This document shows positions 6,719-13,755 of a stretch of DNA of 14,018 bases, one piece after another (position 1 is the first letter of the stretch; every line of letters starts with the position of its first letter). The DNA is from JAKPRU01 sp029568995 (GTDB taxonomy: Bacteria; Hinthialibacterota; Hinthialibacteria; Hinthialibacterales; JAKPRU01). The stretch spans positions 1 through 14,018 of the forward strand of contig DAOMHQ010000143.1 in NCBI GenBank assembly GCA_035430965.1. Reading direction: 5' to 3'. Made by a program: the position numbers and the translations under genes. The notes under the pieces were generated by a model. That model was given only the letters and a program-made list of their open reading frames with translations, had not been told where the DNA came from and made no database searches.

Positions 6719-9013
6719 CTACGGGATGCATCGGGCACGAATTGTTTTTGCCGCGCGGACCATATTCGCCAGAGCGGGCTTCACTTCTTCCCACCGGCGC
6801 GTCTTCAGGCCGCAGTCGGGATTGACCCAGACCTGTCTTGCCGGAAGCACATTCAGGATTTCCTCAAGAAGCAACTCGATCTCCTGGTCGGATGGAACAC
6901 GCGGTGAGTGGATATCGTACACTCCCGGCCCGATTTCATTGGGATAGTGAAACTCCGCGAAGATCCTCAGCAGGTCCAGCTGCGAGCGGGAAGTCTCAAT
7001 GGAAAGGACATCCGCATCCAGCGCGGCAATGGCCTCGATGATTTCACTGAACTCGGAATAGCACATGTGGGTATGGATCTGGGTATCATCCCGCACACCG
7101 GAGGAGGCCAGTCGAAACGCATCTACCGCCCAAGCCAGATACCCCGGACGGTCAGCCTGGCGCAGAGGAACTCCCTCACGGATGGCAGGCTCGTCGATCT
7201 GGATGATCGTGCATCCAGCGGCTTCCAGGTCCTGGACCTCATTGCGAATGGCAAGGGCAATCTGGCGGCAGGTTTCCTCGCGGGATTGATCATCCCGAAC
7301 AAAAGACCACTGCAAAACGGTCACAGGCCCGGTCAGCATCCCTTTGACCGGCTTTTGCGTCAGAGATTGCGCGTACCGCCACCAGGGGACGGTCATCGGT
7401 TGAAGCCGCCGGAGATCGCCATAGATGATCGGCGGTTTCACACAGCGCGAACCGTAACTCTGGACCCAGCCGTTCTGAGTCGCGGCGAACCCGGAAAACT
7501 GCTCGCCGAAATACTCCACCATGTCGTTCCGCTCGAACTCCCCGTGCACCAGGACATCCAGTCCAATCTCTTCCTGAAAACGGATCGCCTTCTCGATCTC
7601 ATCCTGCAGAAAAGACTCATATTCATCCTCCCGTATTCGTTCCGCACGAAACGCAGCGCGTGCTGCCCGGACTTCCCGGGTTTGCGGAAACGAGCCAATG
7701 GTGGTTGTCGGCAGGATGGGAAGGTTCAGGCGATTCTGCTGCAACGGCTTTCTGGTTGAGAAAGAGCTGTTTCTCCGAAGCATGTCGGGAGTGATTTCCG
7801 AAAGGCGTTTTTTGACTGCCGGATTGTGAACACGGGTTGAGATCCTTCTGCCTTCGACGGCCTTTCGGTTCTCATCGAGAAGATCCCGAACCGATCCCCG
7901 GCCCTGATTCAGTGCATGGGCGACGAGGCAGATTTCCTGCACTTTCTGTTTTGCGAATGCAAGCCAGCCCCGCAAGTCCTCATCAAAACGATCTTCGTAA
8001 GCGGTGTCCACAGGCGAGTGGAGAAGCGAACAGGAAGGTCCGACAAAAACGCGATCCGCCCCCAGAACCTTCACAGCGTGCTCCGCGCCCGAAATAACCT
8101 TTTCAAGGTCCGCTCGCCAGACATTCCGTCCGTTGATCAAACCGAGTGAGAGAATCATCGAGTCGGGCACGCGAGCCAACGCAGACTCCACCTGGCGTGG
8201 CGAGCGGACGAGATCCAGGTGAATTCCCGCCACGGGGAGTTGCAGCGCCAGAGACAGATTGTCCCTCAGATCGCCGAAGTAGGTCGTCAACAGAAGGCGC
8301 AGATTGCTCGATTTTTCGGCAATCCGCCGGTACGCCGTTCGGTATGCCTCATGCACCTCGGGTTCCAGGTCAAGCACGAGGCAAGGCTCATCGAGCTGAA
8401 CCCAGTCGGCTCCCGCATCCGCGAGTTGAGAGAGGATTTCCTGGTAGACAGGCAGCAGCGAATCGAGCAAATGGAATGCCGTACTGTCTTTGACCTTTCC
8501 CAACAGAAGAAATGAAATCGGGCCTAAGAGCACCGGGCGAGTATGAATCCCCAAGTCTTTCGCTTCCAGGAATTCATCAACCGGCTTTGTGGAGGAGAGA
8601 TGAAATGACCGGCCAGACTCGAACTCAGGGACCATGTAATGGTAGTTGGTATCGAACCATTTTTTCATCGCCATCGCGGGGACGCCTTCTTCGGGCGATT
8701 CTCCTCCCCGCCCGCGCGCCATCGCGAAACAGGTATCCAAATCCACGCCAGGTTCGCATGTGCCGAATCGGCTTGGAATCGCGCCGACCATCACCGCCGT
8801 ATCCAATACATGGTCATACAGGGAGAAATCATTCGAGGGAATGTGCTGAATTCCCAATTCCTTCTGAAGGAACCAATTCGCCTTTCTAATTGCACGGGCC
8901 GCATCAAGCAGTTCTTCACGCGAAGATTTACCGGCCCAATAGTCTTCCAGTGCTTTCTTCAATTCGCGCTTCGGTCCGATGCGCGGAAAACCGAGATTCG
9001 TGGCAATGACCAT
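6719..9013 (-). CDS. metE: Cobalamin-independent methionine synthase
   Basis: Transfers the methyl group from 5-methyltetrahydropteroyl(tri)glutamate to homocysteine, giving methionine; cytoplasmic. At 764 residues it is full length. The N-terminus NLGFPRIGPKRELKKALEDYWAGK is typical of the N-terminal barrel, and TTTIGSFPQT marks the start of the catalytic barrel. Zinc/homocysteine ligands are all present: H649 and C651 in HTHMC, E673 in SIETS, C734 in NPDCG, each exactly eight residues later than in the E. coli enzyme (641, 643, 665, 726). ATG at 9013 has GGAGG ten bases upstream. The 100 nt before it show no cobalamin or SAM riboswitch and no convincing promoter, so read-through from the upstream peptidase gene is possible. 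Confidence 0.96.
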   Translation of the reverse strand: MVIATNLGFPRIGPKRELKKALEDYWAGKSSREELLDAARAIRKANWFLQKELGIQHIPSNDFSLYDHVLDTAVMVGAIPSRFGTCEPGVDLDTCFAMARGRGGESPEEGVPAMAMKKWFDTNYHYMVPEFESGRSFHLSSTKPVDEFLEAKDLGIHTRPVLLGPISFLLLGKVKDSTAFHLLDSLLPVYQEILSQLADAGADWVQLDEPCLVLDLEPEVHEAYRTAYRRIAEKSSNLRLLLTTYFGDLRDNLSLALQLPVAGIHLDLVRSPRQVESALARVPDSMILSLGLINGRNVWRADLEKVISGAEHAVKVLGADRVFVGPSCSLLHSPVDTAYEDRFDEDLRGWLAFAKQKVQEICLVAHALNQGRGSVRDLLDENRKAVEGRRISTRVHNPAVKKRLSEITPDMLRRNSSFSTRKPLQQNRLNLPILPTTTIGSFPQTREVRAARAAFRAERIREDEYESFLQDEIEKAIRFQEEIGLDVLVHGEFERNDMVEYFGEQFSGFAATQNGWVQSYGSRCVKPPIIYGDLRRLQPMTVPWWRYAQSLTQKPVKGMLTGPVTVLQWSFVRDDQSREETCRQIALAIRNEVQDLEAAGCTIIQIDEPAIREGVPLRQADRPGYLAWAVDAFRLASSGVRDDTQIHTHMCYSEFSEIIEAIAALDADVLSIETSRSQLDLLRIFAEFHYPNEIGPGVYDIHSPRVPSDQEIELLLEEILNVLPARQVWVNPDCGLKTRRWEEVKPALANMVRAAKTIRARCIP

Positions 9014-9113
9014 GAATATGTATCCTCCCTGCCTTGTTCGTATTGGAAAATAGATTAGGGTTCAGGCGTGGCTCCGCGAAGTGGGGGTCTTTGTCCGGGA
9101 ATCGGAGCGCACC

Positions 9114-10499
9114 CTATTCGCGCAGGTATTTCAAGGCCGCTTCGAGCACCAGGTCTCCATTCTCGAAATCTTCTGCGCTTGCCGAAATCACCACATCGGG
9201 AGCAATTCCCTCCCCTTCAAAGACCGTTCCGTCGGGACGCATGTCCTGCCAGGACGGCAGATACACGGTCACCCCGTTCGGCAAAGCAAACGCTCTCGGA
9301 TTTCCCGAACTTCCATAGGACCGATCCCCGAACAACCGGCTATTGGGGACCTGCTTCATCATCAGAAGGAATGACTCGCAACTGCTCATCACGGCCTGGC
9401 CTGTCAGCACGGCGACTTTCTGGCGGTATTTCGGACGACCTTTCTTGGGGAAGAACGTCCGGTCGTAGGGATCGGTGAATCCGGTGGGGGAGTCGGGAGA
9501 ACGATAGACGTTTTTGGCGTAGAGGCACGGCTCCTCGATAAAGCATCCGGCAAAGAACTGCGCCTGCATTTCATCGCCTCCACCATTGGGACGTACATCG
9601 ACAATCAGCCCTTTCGTCTGCGCAAAATCCTCCAGCGCCTCAAACTCCGCCTCGTGCTGCATCGGCTGGTCGACGGACCATGTGGCAATCAGAATGTATC
9701 CGATCTCATCCGGGAGAAGTCCTGTGCAGACATATTCGCTGCGTTGCGTCCACTCCGGAACGATTCTCGACAGGGTCTGCATGTTGTAGTTTCGGAGGAT
9801 CTCCCGATGGGATGTTCCGAATGTCGCATTTCCCAGTTTCAGCCAGATATGCGGATCGTTCGCGTATTTCAAGAGTTCGGTTGCGGTCTTGGCGAATTCC
9901 CTTGGGCTGGCGGCCCCCTGAAGGCGCGGTGCGTAGTCGTTGAAGAGCAATCCCCAATCGACCTTGCGAAAATCCCGGTAGGAATAGTTCTCGTCAATGG
10001 CACGCTTTAATTCTGCAAAAGACTCTTCGCTTCGCGGATTCTCCGGTTTGGGAGCGGGACTTCCATCTCCCGGCCCGGTCTGGAACGAGATCGGGTACGG
10101 CTCGGCGGGTTCATCGTTCTTGCCGACGAAGTTGCGATAGGTGGGACTATTGATGCTGAGCCAGTAATCGTGATTCGGCTCCAGGTCGACCGGCATTTCA
10201 CATGTCCGCGCGTCGATCCACCGGGGCTGGCCGAGCATTTTCGGGAACGTCTCGCCGCCGCCAACCCAGGAATAACCCGCCTGCTTCATATCCTGATCGA
10301 ACGTGACACGGATCTTTTTCAGAGAAGGATTAACGTTGGTATCGCCATTGTCCGGGATGGCTTCAATCACTTTCGGCGGGGCTGTCCAGGAGATACCCGG
10401 CAATCCCGCAATAAGGAGCATACAGATAACCGTGGCATGAACCACGAATCTCCATGGCCCGCGCTCGACGTTTTGCAGATGAGTGTGGGAAGCTTCCAT
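9114..10499 (-). CDS. Exported S41-family serine peptidase with N-terminal Ig-like domain
   Basis: A 461-residue secreted or periplasmic protein. ATG at 10499 with GAGG nine bases upstream is preferred; a TTG at 10508 would add three residues. Residues ~19-40 are a hydrophobic signal sequence ending near SWTA. Residues ~41-140 look like a bacterial Ig-like (Big_5/SbsA type) domain: VIEAIPDNGDTNVNPSLKKI and VTFDQDM. The rest is an S41 (tail-specific/tricorn-like) peptidase core: GYILIATW, GLIVDVRPNGGG, then VMSSCESF with S372 in the nucleophile position three residues before E375, then SYGSSGNPRAFALPNG. The lysine that CtpA/Prc enzymes carry 25 residues after the serine is replaced by serine, pointing to the S41B-like branch. 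No PDZ domain is seen. It lies 27 nt downstream of 10527-11651, probably one operon. The substrate is unknown. Confidence 0.88.
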   Translation of the reverse strand: MEASHTHLQNVERGPWRFVVHATVICMLLIAGLPGISWTAPPKVIEAIPDNGDTNVNPSLKKIRVTFDQDMKQAGYSWVGGGETFPKMLGQPRWIDARTCEMPVDLEPNHDYWLSINSPTYRNFVGKNDEPAEPYPISFQTGPGDGSPAPKPENPRSEESFAELKRAIDENYSYRDFRKVDWGLLFNDYAPRLQGAASPREFAKTATELLKYANDPHIWLKLGNATFGTSHREILRNYNMQTLSRIVPEWTQRSEYVCTGLLPDEIGYILIATWSVDQPMQHEAEFEALEDFAQTKGLIVDVRPNGGGDEMQAQFFAGCFIEEPCLYAKNVYRSPDSPTGFTDPYDRTFFPKKGRPKYRQKVAVLTGQAVMSSCESFLLMMKQVPNSRLFGDRSYGSSGNPRAFALPNGVTVYLPSWQDMRPDGTVFEGEGIAPDVVISASAEDFENGDLVLEAALKYLRE

Positions 10500-10526
10500 G
10501 ACATCCAACCTCGCTTTCAGGCGGAT

Positions 10527-11651
10527 TCATTTTGACCGCCGAAGTTTCACAATCAGCACGAAGGCCGCATTAATCACAACAATCGCCATCAGGACCCACA
10601 GAATATTTCGATTTGCCCATTCTTTCGGGCCGGAAGAAGGATCTGCGCCGTTTTCCGCCGTCGAGAGTTCACCGGTCGCATTGCCGGGCACGGACGGAAC
10701 ACCCATGATTGTCGAGCTTTCCCATTCCGCTACAAGACTCTCTCCGACACCGGCATCCCAATCGGCGGCAATCAACAAGTCCACGCCCGGATTGAGCGCT
10801 TTGACCTGGCAGGAGCACGGGCCGACGAGGAACTGGCAGGCTTCTGTGATATTCTCTTTTGTGATTCCCTTCCCGACCAGCGCGTATAGAACCCGACCTC
10901 GTCCATACACCGGAAAGGCCATCGGCTCGGAGGCATAATCCACAAGATCCGGTTCGCTGTGAATCAGCATCTCAACAAAGAATTTCTCATTGGGATCCGT
11001 GCGCGATACACGGAGGACCGAGAAGTCGATTTCAAGATCCGGCATGGTCGCACCATCTGCGGACGGCACTCCTTCGAGATAGGTTTGTTCGGGAATCTCC
11101 AGTTCTTTTTCGAGTTCGTTCAGTGTTTCCTCAAGGAGAGAGAACGCAGGATCGTCCTTGGCGGTATCGCCGCTGTCCAGCAGAATCCAGACGGCGGTTT
11201 CGTCGTTGAGAATCCGTTTGGCGATTTCGGTGCGGGCAGGGGAATCAGGAAGAGCGTGTACAACCTCCGGAGTGAGCGCCCCGGACCAGACTATCTGATT
11301 CGGCAGGGAGTATTCGGGGTATTTCAATTCCATCCAGGGGGAAGTCGATTCGGGATCGAATCCTTCCGGTATTTGAGGAGGCTGGAGCTCGGCAAGATCG
11401 ACCAGGGAGAGTTCATAATTCGAGTAAGGGATCTGGCTGGAAGATCGAGCGTCCAGCGAATCGAGGAGACTCTGATCTTCGGGGGTAAGAGGTCCACGAT
11501 GATAGACCGTGAGCGCATAGCGATCGGCAGGCCAGCGCTCCAGGGCATAGCGAAACACCGGCACATCACACGCCGGTACGGAGAGATCCGAAGAGATCCA
11601 ACCAAGCAGAAGCAGGCAGAGCGATATTCGCGATACTCTCCAATTCTTCAA
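10527..11651 (-). CDS. Uncharacterised exported protein anchored by a C-terminal membrane helix, TTG start
   Basis: A 374-residue protein not assigned to a named family. The start is placed at a TTG (11651) because GGAGG lies exactly seven bases upstream and a signal peptide follows at once (KNWRVSRISLCLLLLGWISS). An ATG at 11690 would begin inside a dispersed repeat and has no ribosome binding site. Just after the signal sequence comes C28 in PACDVPVFRYALERW, which looks like a conserved motif; the cysteine could be lipidated, although proline at -2 is unusual for a lipobox. The central part is acidic and has no motif I recognise. Near the end, ILWVLMAIVVINAAFVLIV followed by KLRRSK is a membrane anchor with a short cytoplasmic tail, so most of the protein faces outward. 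It is probably co-expressed with the downstream S41 peptidase. Confidence 0.75.
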   Translation of the reverse strand: MKNWRVSRISLCLLLLGWISSDLSVPACDVPVFRYALERWPADRYALTVYHRGPLTPEDQSLLDSLDARSSSQIPYSNYELSLVDLAELQPPQIPEGFDPESTSPWMELKYPEYSLPNQIVWSGALTPEVVHALPDSPARTEIAKRILNDETAVWILLDSGDTAKDDPAFSLLEETLNELEKELEIPEQTYLEGVPSADGATMPDLEIDFSVLRVSRTDPNEKFFVEMLIHSEPDLVDYASEPMAFPVYGRGRVLYALVGKGITKENITEACQFLVGPCSCQVKALNPGVDLLIAADWDAGVGESLVAEWESSTIMGVPSVPGNATGELSTAENGADPSSGPKEWANRNILWVLMAIVVINAAFVLIVKLRRSK

Positions 11652-11691
11652 GTGAGAACCTCCATCCCTTCGAGGATCAATGGATATCATC

Positions 11692-11717
11692 TCACAGGCT
11701 GGAAGCCTGTGCCACCC
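11692..11717 (-). repeat. Dispersed palindromic repeat family B, copy 2
   Basis: Inverted copy of 6105-6130 (25 of 26 identical). Its core is a perfect palindrome: CACAGGCT, three bases, AGCCTGTG. It lies 40 nt upstream of the TTG start of the uncharacterised membrane protein, in the 5' region of that gene. The following 11718-11818 contains no gene. Confidence 0.8.
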
Positions 11718-11818
11718 TTTTCACCCTTGCCTTGTGGGTCCGATTCTCCTGAGAAAGCTCGCCCACAGACAGGCAGGCCGGGGAATTTTGTGGTACCCGG
11801 TCAACCCCCACCTAACCT

Positions 11819-11835
11819 CCCCCGATCTTCGGGGG
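11819..11835. repeat. Perfect GC hairpin in intergenic repeat cluster
   Basis: CCCCCGA (11819-11825) and TCGGGGG (11829-11835) pair perfectly around a three-base loop. No T-tract follows on the minus strand, so it is not a clear terminator for the upstream hydrolase gene. A degenerate relative (CCCC...TTCGGGG) is seen near 13264-13278. Confidence 0.6.
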
Positions 11836-11851
11836 AGGGACCTCTCCCCCA

Positions 11852-11903
11852 CTTTCTTTGCCCAATCACCGGCTCCGCTGGAGGGAGGCTCGCGATGACG
11901 GGA
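11852..11903 (+). repeat. Dispersed repeat family A, full copy
   Basis: Aligns without gaps to 54-105 (48 of 52 identical). It ends nine bases past the stop codon of the hydrolase gene at 11913, the same relation to a minus-strand gene end as the copies at 1-105 have to the propeller gene. Confidence 0.75.
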
Positions 11904-11912
11904 TGGGCAAGT

Positions 11913-13085
11913 CTATTCGGAATTCATTGTCCCGGCCAGAATTGTCTTCAATGTCTTTGCCGTCTTGGTCGGAGCATGGTTCTTGAAAATGGACGAATAA
12001 GCGAAAAAGGCCATTCCGGCGGTGCGTTGTTTTCGAATCAATGCAATTTCGCGGCGTAGTTCCTCCACCGGCTGCTCCAGGCTGATCCCGGTTGCCACGC
12101 GCCCGATTCGTTGTTCCCCCACAGTGTCGCAGTATTTCTTCAGATTCGAGTCGAAACTTTTCCGGTAATAATTCATCGGGAACACGAGGTCCATCAGTCC
12201 CTCCCGCAGCCATAGCGCCGAATCCTGGAAATAGGTCTCTTTGCCTTTGTCCGGGTCGGCGAGCACGGCACAGGAAAGAACCAGGGAAGGATTCTCTTTC
12301 AGTGCCGCCGAGCGAATCTCCCGCAACAGATCGGTCAGAGCGCCGCATCGGAACCGATTCCAGGCGTCGGCATTCTGCGTGGGGGTTTTGCCGGTTTGAG
12401 TCTTGAACTGCTCCAATGCGGTCTTGTCGTAGGAAAAATCCTTGTGTTTGGCGAGTTCGGCGGATTTCAGTTTCCCGTATGCCTGTTCCGCCGGGTAATC
12501 CGATGGAAATCGGAAATAATCGAGGTGAATCCCGTCAACCTTGTACTGTGCAGCCACCTCTGCAAAAAGCCGTTTGAGGTGTGCCCGCGCTTCGGGGTGA
12601 TGCGGAGAAAGGAACGTATACCAACTCTTGCAGGGCCGCATCCGCTTGCCGGCCAGATCCACCATGAACCACTCCGGGTGCGTCGCCCATACCTGCCCGG
12701 ATTCTTTCGGGGGCGATTCCTCTCCACGCCATCCGGGGAGCACGTTCATGTAAGCGTGGATCTGCAATTTCCGATTCTCCGCCTCACGAATCGCGACGGC
12801 CAGCGGATCCCACGCCGGATCGTTTCCTGTGGCGGCGGGCGAGTCGCCTGTCAGCTGCCAGGTCCACGGTTCGATTTTCGAAGGATAGTGAACCGTCCCA
12901 TCCCCACGAACCTGAAACAACACGGCGTTGAATCCATGTGTGGCGGCGTTGGTCATAATTGAAACCACGTCTTGTTCGGTTTTGTAGTCCCAGCGAGTTA
13001 CCCAGAGTGCCCGAATTTCCGCTTGGACATCAGGCACTGAAACAAGAAAGAATACCGCCAAAGCAGCAAGGAAAAATCTTCTCAA
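11913..13085 (-). CDS. Secreted GHL10-type glycoside hydrolase-like protein, TTG start
   Basis: A 390-residue exported protein of the GHL10 (formerly DUF187, YngK-like) family of TIM-barrel glycosidases acting outside the cytoplasm. The start is placed at TTG 13085: a perfect GGAGG lies eight bases upstream and a signal peptide follows at once (RRFFLAALAVFFLVSV, cleavage likely after VQA at 22). The GTG at 13106 has no ribosome binding site. Family motifs in order: RALWVTRWDY (~25-34), GFNAVLFQVRGDG (~51-63), the strongly conserved DGIHLDYFRFP (~184-194, with the acidic residue expected in the active site), LVLSCAV, and DLVFPMNYYR. The length matches a single barrel without extra binding modules. 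The substrate cannot be told from sequence; no polysaccharide-use genes are adjacent. The gap of 261 nt to the next minus-strand gene is filled by repeats, so the two are probably separate units. Confidence 0.9.
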   Translation of the reverse strand: MRRFFLAALAVFFLVSVPDVQAEIRALWVTRWDYKTEQDVVSIMTNAATHGFNAVLFQVRGDGTVHYPSKIEPWTWQLTGDSPAATGNDPAWDPLAVAIREAENRKLQIHAYMNVLPGWRGEESPPKESGQVWATHPEWFMVDLAGKRMRPCKSWYTFLSPHHPEARAHLKRLFAEVAAQYKVDGIHLDYFRFPSDYPAEQAYGKLKSAELAKHKDFSYDKTALEQFKTQTGKTPTQNADAWNRFRCGALTDLLREIRSAALKENPSLVLSCAVLADPDKGKETYFQDSALWLREGLMDLVFPMNYYRKSFDSNLKKYCDTVGEQRIGRVATGISLEQPVEELRREIALIRKQRTAGMAFFAYSSIFKNHAPTKTAKTLKTILAGTMNSE

Positions 13086-13348
13086 AAATCCTGCCTCCGA
13101 TCTCACTTTGGGTAACGCTCTGCCTTCCGGTCATTGAACTGTCTTTACCACAGACCGAGAGCCTATGCCACCCCTCTTTCCTCTTCCCTCCGGAAGAAAT
13201 GCCATTCAGCAACGTGGTGGGCTAGCCCGCAGACGGGCTTGAGCCTACCCCACTTATCAAGCCCCACCCTAGGCTTCGGGGAAGAACCTCGAATATATGG
13301 CACGTAATTTGCTAAATCTTCAAATGTCGATCCCATTCGGCTGCAGGG
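13086..13348. other. Gene-free stretch with degenerate repeats
   Basis: No credible gene on either strand. It holds the family B remnant (13149-13173), a short hairpin AGCCCG-N4-CGGGCT (13224-13239), a degenerate CCCC...GGGG hairpin (~13264-13278), and an AT-richer part (13290-13320). Open frames here read through repeat sequence and show no protein-like features. No promoter for the hydrolase gene could be identified with confidence. Confidence 0.6.
13149..13173 (-). repeat. Degenerate copy of palindromic repeat family B
   Basis: Same orientation as 11692-11717, 20 of 25 bases matching, best in the AGCCT-x-TGCCACCC end. The palindrome is degraded. It lies 64 nt upstream of the hydrolase start. 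Confidence 0.5.
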
Positions 13349-13353
13349 CATCA

Positions 13354-13436
13354 GGTTTTCGTCATCCTGTTCTGCCGGACCGAATCCCGGGTGCTCAAGG
13401 TTTTACATTTCCGGGTCGATACCCATGACGAAAGCC
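13354..13436 (+). other. Candidate structured RNA or decayed inverted repeat upstream of the small gene
   Basis: GGTTTTCGTCAT (13354-13365) pairs with ATGACGAAAGCC (13425-13436) over 12 bp including one G-U pair. Inside are a stacked hairpin GGGT-CGAT-ACCC (13413-13424) and a possible CCGGA...TCC-CGG hairpin (~13375-13391), giving a three-way-junction shape. It ends 28 nt before the small gene's start. It matches no riboswitch consensus I know. GTCATCCTG at its left end also resembles dispersed intergenic repeats of other bacteria, so a mobile-repeat origin is equally possible. Confidence 0.35.
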
Positions 13437-13441
13437 AACAT

Positions 13442-13456
13442 CCCCCTGAAAGGGGG
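13442..13456 (+). promoter_or_regulatory. Hairpin enclosing the ribosome binding site of the small gene
   Basis: CCCCCT (13442-13447) and AGGGGG (13451-13456) form a perfect 6-bp hairpin with a GAA loop. The AGGGGG arm is the best ribosome binding site for the ATG at 13465, eight bases downstream, so the hairpin would hide it in the mRNA. Confidence 0.5.
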
Positions 13457-13464
13457 TGGGTAGA

Positions 13465-13668
13465 ATGGTTGATACACGATATGACCCTCCAAAGATCCCT
13501 ACTTTCACGACCGGCCTGCTGCGGATGAGTGAATCCGGCAAGTATGAGGGGAAGGAATACTTCGCTCTTCCCTACTACAAGCAGCCCAAGAAGAGAAATG
13601 TGCCCGAAGAAAAGAAGGAAAAGCCTCACAAGAAGGACCCCGATCACCAGGTCGATTTTGTGGCCTGA
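13465..13668 (+). CDS. Small lysine-rich protein of unknown function
   Basis: 67 residues, cytoplasmic, no signal peptide or membrane helix. It starts MVDTRYDPPKIPTFTTG, has an aromatic centre (GKYEGKEYFALPYYKQ), then a charged, lysine-rich tail (KKRNVPEEKKEKPHKK) and ends DHQVDFVA. The ATG at 13465 has AGGGGG eight bases upstream; an ATG nine bases earlier would sit in that binding site. The composition is that of a disordered, basic protein with short ordered ends. It matches no family I can name. It is the only plus-strand gene in the right half of the window, and what follows it is the heptamer array. Moderately sure it is real: amino-acid usage is protein-like and it is free of the repeat sequence around it. 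Confidence 0.6.
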   Translation: MVDTRYDPPKIPTFTTGLLRMSESGKYEGKEYFALPYYKQPKKRNVPEEKKEKPHKKDPDHQVDFVA

Positions 13669-13734
13669 CCACCTTTGCCCCTGATCCATGCGAGACTGCG
13701 GCCTGAATTGATAGAAGAGGCCTGGATGATGCCG

Positions 13735-13754
13735 GGCAACCATGGCGGGTTGCC
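13735..13754. repeat. Hairpin at the left edge of the heptamer array
   Basis: GGCAACC (13735-13741) and GGTTGCC (13748-13754) form a perfect 7-bp stem with a six-base loop, one base before the first array unit. No T-tract follows, so it is not an evident terminator for the small gene. The rest of 13669-13734 shows nothing recognisable. Confidence 0.55.
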
Positions 13755-13755
13755 G

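Noticed and set aside
6908..7759. 283-codon plus-strand frame opposite metE
   Set aside because: Antisense to metE, whose zinc ligands are all intact; no independent features.
9014..9113. Cobalamin or SAM riboswitch in front of metE
   Set aside because: The 100-nt gap lacks the conserved B12-box or SAM-box elements and is too short for a cobalamin riboswitch. No terminator-like switch is present.
11819..11835. Intrinsic terminator after the hydrolase gene
   Set aside because: The 7-bp stem is strong but no T-tract follows on the minus strand, and similar hairpins recur as repeats elsewhere in the window.
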